Source: Kalmanozyma brasiliensis GHG001 (Eukaryota > Basidiomycota > Ustilaginomycetes > Ustilaginales). From it: a DNA stretch of 64,000 nucleotides. The number at the start of each line of letters is the position of its first letter. Within the stretch, counting starts at the first letter, position 1. The position numbers were made by a program, and so were the translations under genes. The notes under the pieces were generated by a model. That model ran no database searches. It worked only from the letters and a program-made list of their open reading frames with translations, and was not told the origin of the DNA. Location of the stretch: assembly GCF_000497045.1 (NCBI RefSeq), contig NW_015961992.1:250259-314258 (forward strand), in the 5' to 3' direction. Shown in pieces: positions 63,004-64,000 of this stretch.

Positions 63004-64000
63004 TCAGCGGTTTCGCGGTGTCGGGGTCACTGACCGGGCCAGCTCCTCAAGTCGTGACGTCAGCTCGGCTGCGTCAATCTCGGACCTGGGTGGCACCGGG
63101 GCGGCCTCATCGATATCGAGACGAGTAATGACGAAGCCGAGCCATCCTTCGTTGCGTCCGCTTGCTTTGTTGAGGATGTCTTGCGACGAGCTTTTGCTCA
63201 GCGTGGGATTCTCGCTGTTGAATCGCATGCGCCTGGTGCGCGGAGCTGCAGAACGGTCCTCCCTTGCGAGCTTGACCAAGGGCACGAATTGTTGTCGCTC
63301 GTCCTGGGGCTGCTTGTCAGCGCCACGAGTTTTCGAGAAAGAGCGCGTGGCACGGCTGAGTGCAGAGGCCAGCGCGTACTGAGCCCACAAGACGAAGGCG
63401 AGAGGAAGCGCGGCCTGCACAGCGAACACGCAAAGGTACATCACCTGATCGCGTACAGATCCCACCGAAGAGGAGTGAGGGTCGGTGACGCGTTGATGCG
63501 CAGCAAGGAAGCGCGGAGACGTAAGCATCCCAGCAGCTGCGGCTCCGTGCGAATTCTGTACCTCGAGACGGTCGTGGTAGAAAGCTGTACGGCTCAAATT
63601 TCGGAGCGCTGCCAGAGCGATGAGTACCTGGCAAAGCACGTGAGCACGGATGAGACGCGAAGCCAGATCGCTCATCCAGCGCTTCTGCAGCGCCAGTCCA
63701 ACGATGCCAGTCAAGGCAAAGCCAGACTGCGCCAACATGAAGGTGGTCAGAGGCAGTGAGGCGGCGTCCGGGTGAACCGAGGTCTCCAATGCGCAGACTC
63801 CAACAATGACGATGCTGATTGCCGCGAGACCGACAGCGACGAAAGGAGTGCGCGACGTTCGTGATCGTGCGAATGTGTTGCGCGTCGAGAAACATGACGC
63901 TGAAGAGCCGCGTTGCGTGTCGAGAATGGTCTCCTTGTCGGCAGTCGATTCGGGCGAAGCTTGGCTGGGCAGATCAGAGACTGAGAGGCTGCGGTGCTTG
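63004..64000 (-). CDS. Multi-pass membrane protein of unknown function, 5' partial
   Basis: The reading frame is open from the stop at 63004 to the window edge, so the N-terminus is missing; 331 codons are visible. I do not recognise a family. About four hydrophobic spans occur: TPFVAVGLAAISIVIVGVCA, LTTFMLAQSGFALTGIVGLAL, AHVLCQVLIALAAL and VMYLCVFAVQAALPLAFVLWA. The visible N-terminal part is Ser/Thr-rich and the C-terminal ~110 residues are charged and presumably cytosolic. An apparent internal start at 63789 is a TTG and is ignored. Location (plasma membrane or organelle) cannot be told. Confidence 0.7.
   Translation of the reverse strand, partial: KHRSLSVSDLPSQASPESTADKETILDTQRGSSASCFSTRNTFARSRTSRTPFVAVGLAAISIVIVGVCALETSVHPDAASLPLTTFMLAQSGFALTGIVGLALQKRWMSDLASRLIRAHVLCQVLIALAALRNLSRTAFYHDRLEVQNSHGAAAAGMLTSPRFLAAHQRVTDPHSSSVGSVRDQVMYLCVFAVQAALPLAFVLWAQYALASALSRATRSFSKTRGADKQPQDERQQFVPLVKLAREDRSAAPRTRRMRFNSENPTLSKSSSQDILNKASGRNEGWLGFVITRLDIDEAAPVPPRSEIDAAELTSRLEELARSVTPTPRNR

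Noticed and set aside
1..64000. CRISPR array, transposon or secondary-metabolite cluster
   Set aside because: No regularly spaced repeats, no transposase or reverse-transcriptase ORF, no terminal repeats, and no polyketide or peptide synthetase genes.

Overview
This 64 kb window looks like nuclear chromosomal DNA of a smut fungus (Ustilaginales: Ustilago, Sporisorium or Pseudozyma-like). The evidence is dense, GC-rich coding with few, short introns; ORFs in basidiomycete style with long Ser/Ala/Gln-rich disordered tails; and a conserved fungal housekeeping set. The species cannot be fixed from sequence alone. I support 26 protein genes, of which the first (PP2A) and last (a membrane protein) run off the window. 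Only four introns are needed, in three genes. I found no rRNA, tRNA, CRISPR array, transposon or virus-derived sequence.

Layout, left to right. PP2A catalytic subunit (+, partial), CCT5 chaperonin (-), ELO fatty-acid elongase (+, one intron), a probable mitochondrial protein of unknown function (-), FES1 Hsp70 exchange factor (+), a RING-H2 E3 ligase (-), nucleoporin POM152 (-), splicing factor PRP3 (+), FAD synthetase (-), a coilin-like protein (+), PAT1 decapping activator (-), SEC1 exocytosis protein (+), NEM1 lipin phosphatase (-), a LAMTOR2/roadblock-like protein (+), gluconokinase (+), mitoribosomal uL23m (-), an STK32/YANK kinase (+), trifunctional HIS4 (-), carboxypeptidase Y-like protease (+), a Sec14/PDR16-like lipid transfer protein (-), a GPI-anchored Ser-rich surface protein (+), a three-exon protein with a SUMO-interacting motif (-), a Nudix hydrolase with a PTS1 (+), a beta-propeller inositol 5-phosphatase (-), a Nit-family amidase (+) and a multi-pass membrane protein (-, partial).

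There is no biosynthetic or defence cluster; the genes belong to unrelated core pathways: protein folding, RNA processing and decay, membrane traffic and lipids, amino-acid and cofactor synthesis. The organising feature is orientation. 23 of the 25 adjacent gene pairs switch strand, giving 12 tail-to-tail and 11 head-to-head pairs, several tail-to-tail pairs being under 200 bp apart.

The observations most worth following up are: the strand alternation; the ELO intron bounded by a 24-bp exact direct repeat; a Nudix enzyme whose two start codons suggest mitochondrial and peroxisomal forms; an unannotated-looking SIM and PIP-like protein that only appears after splicing; an insertion-rich Ragulator-type roadblock protein; a cluster of Gcn4-type sites upstream of HIS4; and a 3.2 kb gene-free stretch at 48546-51711.
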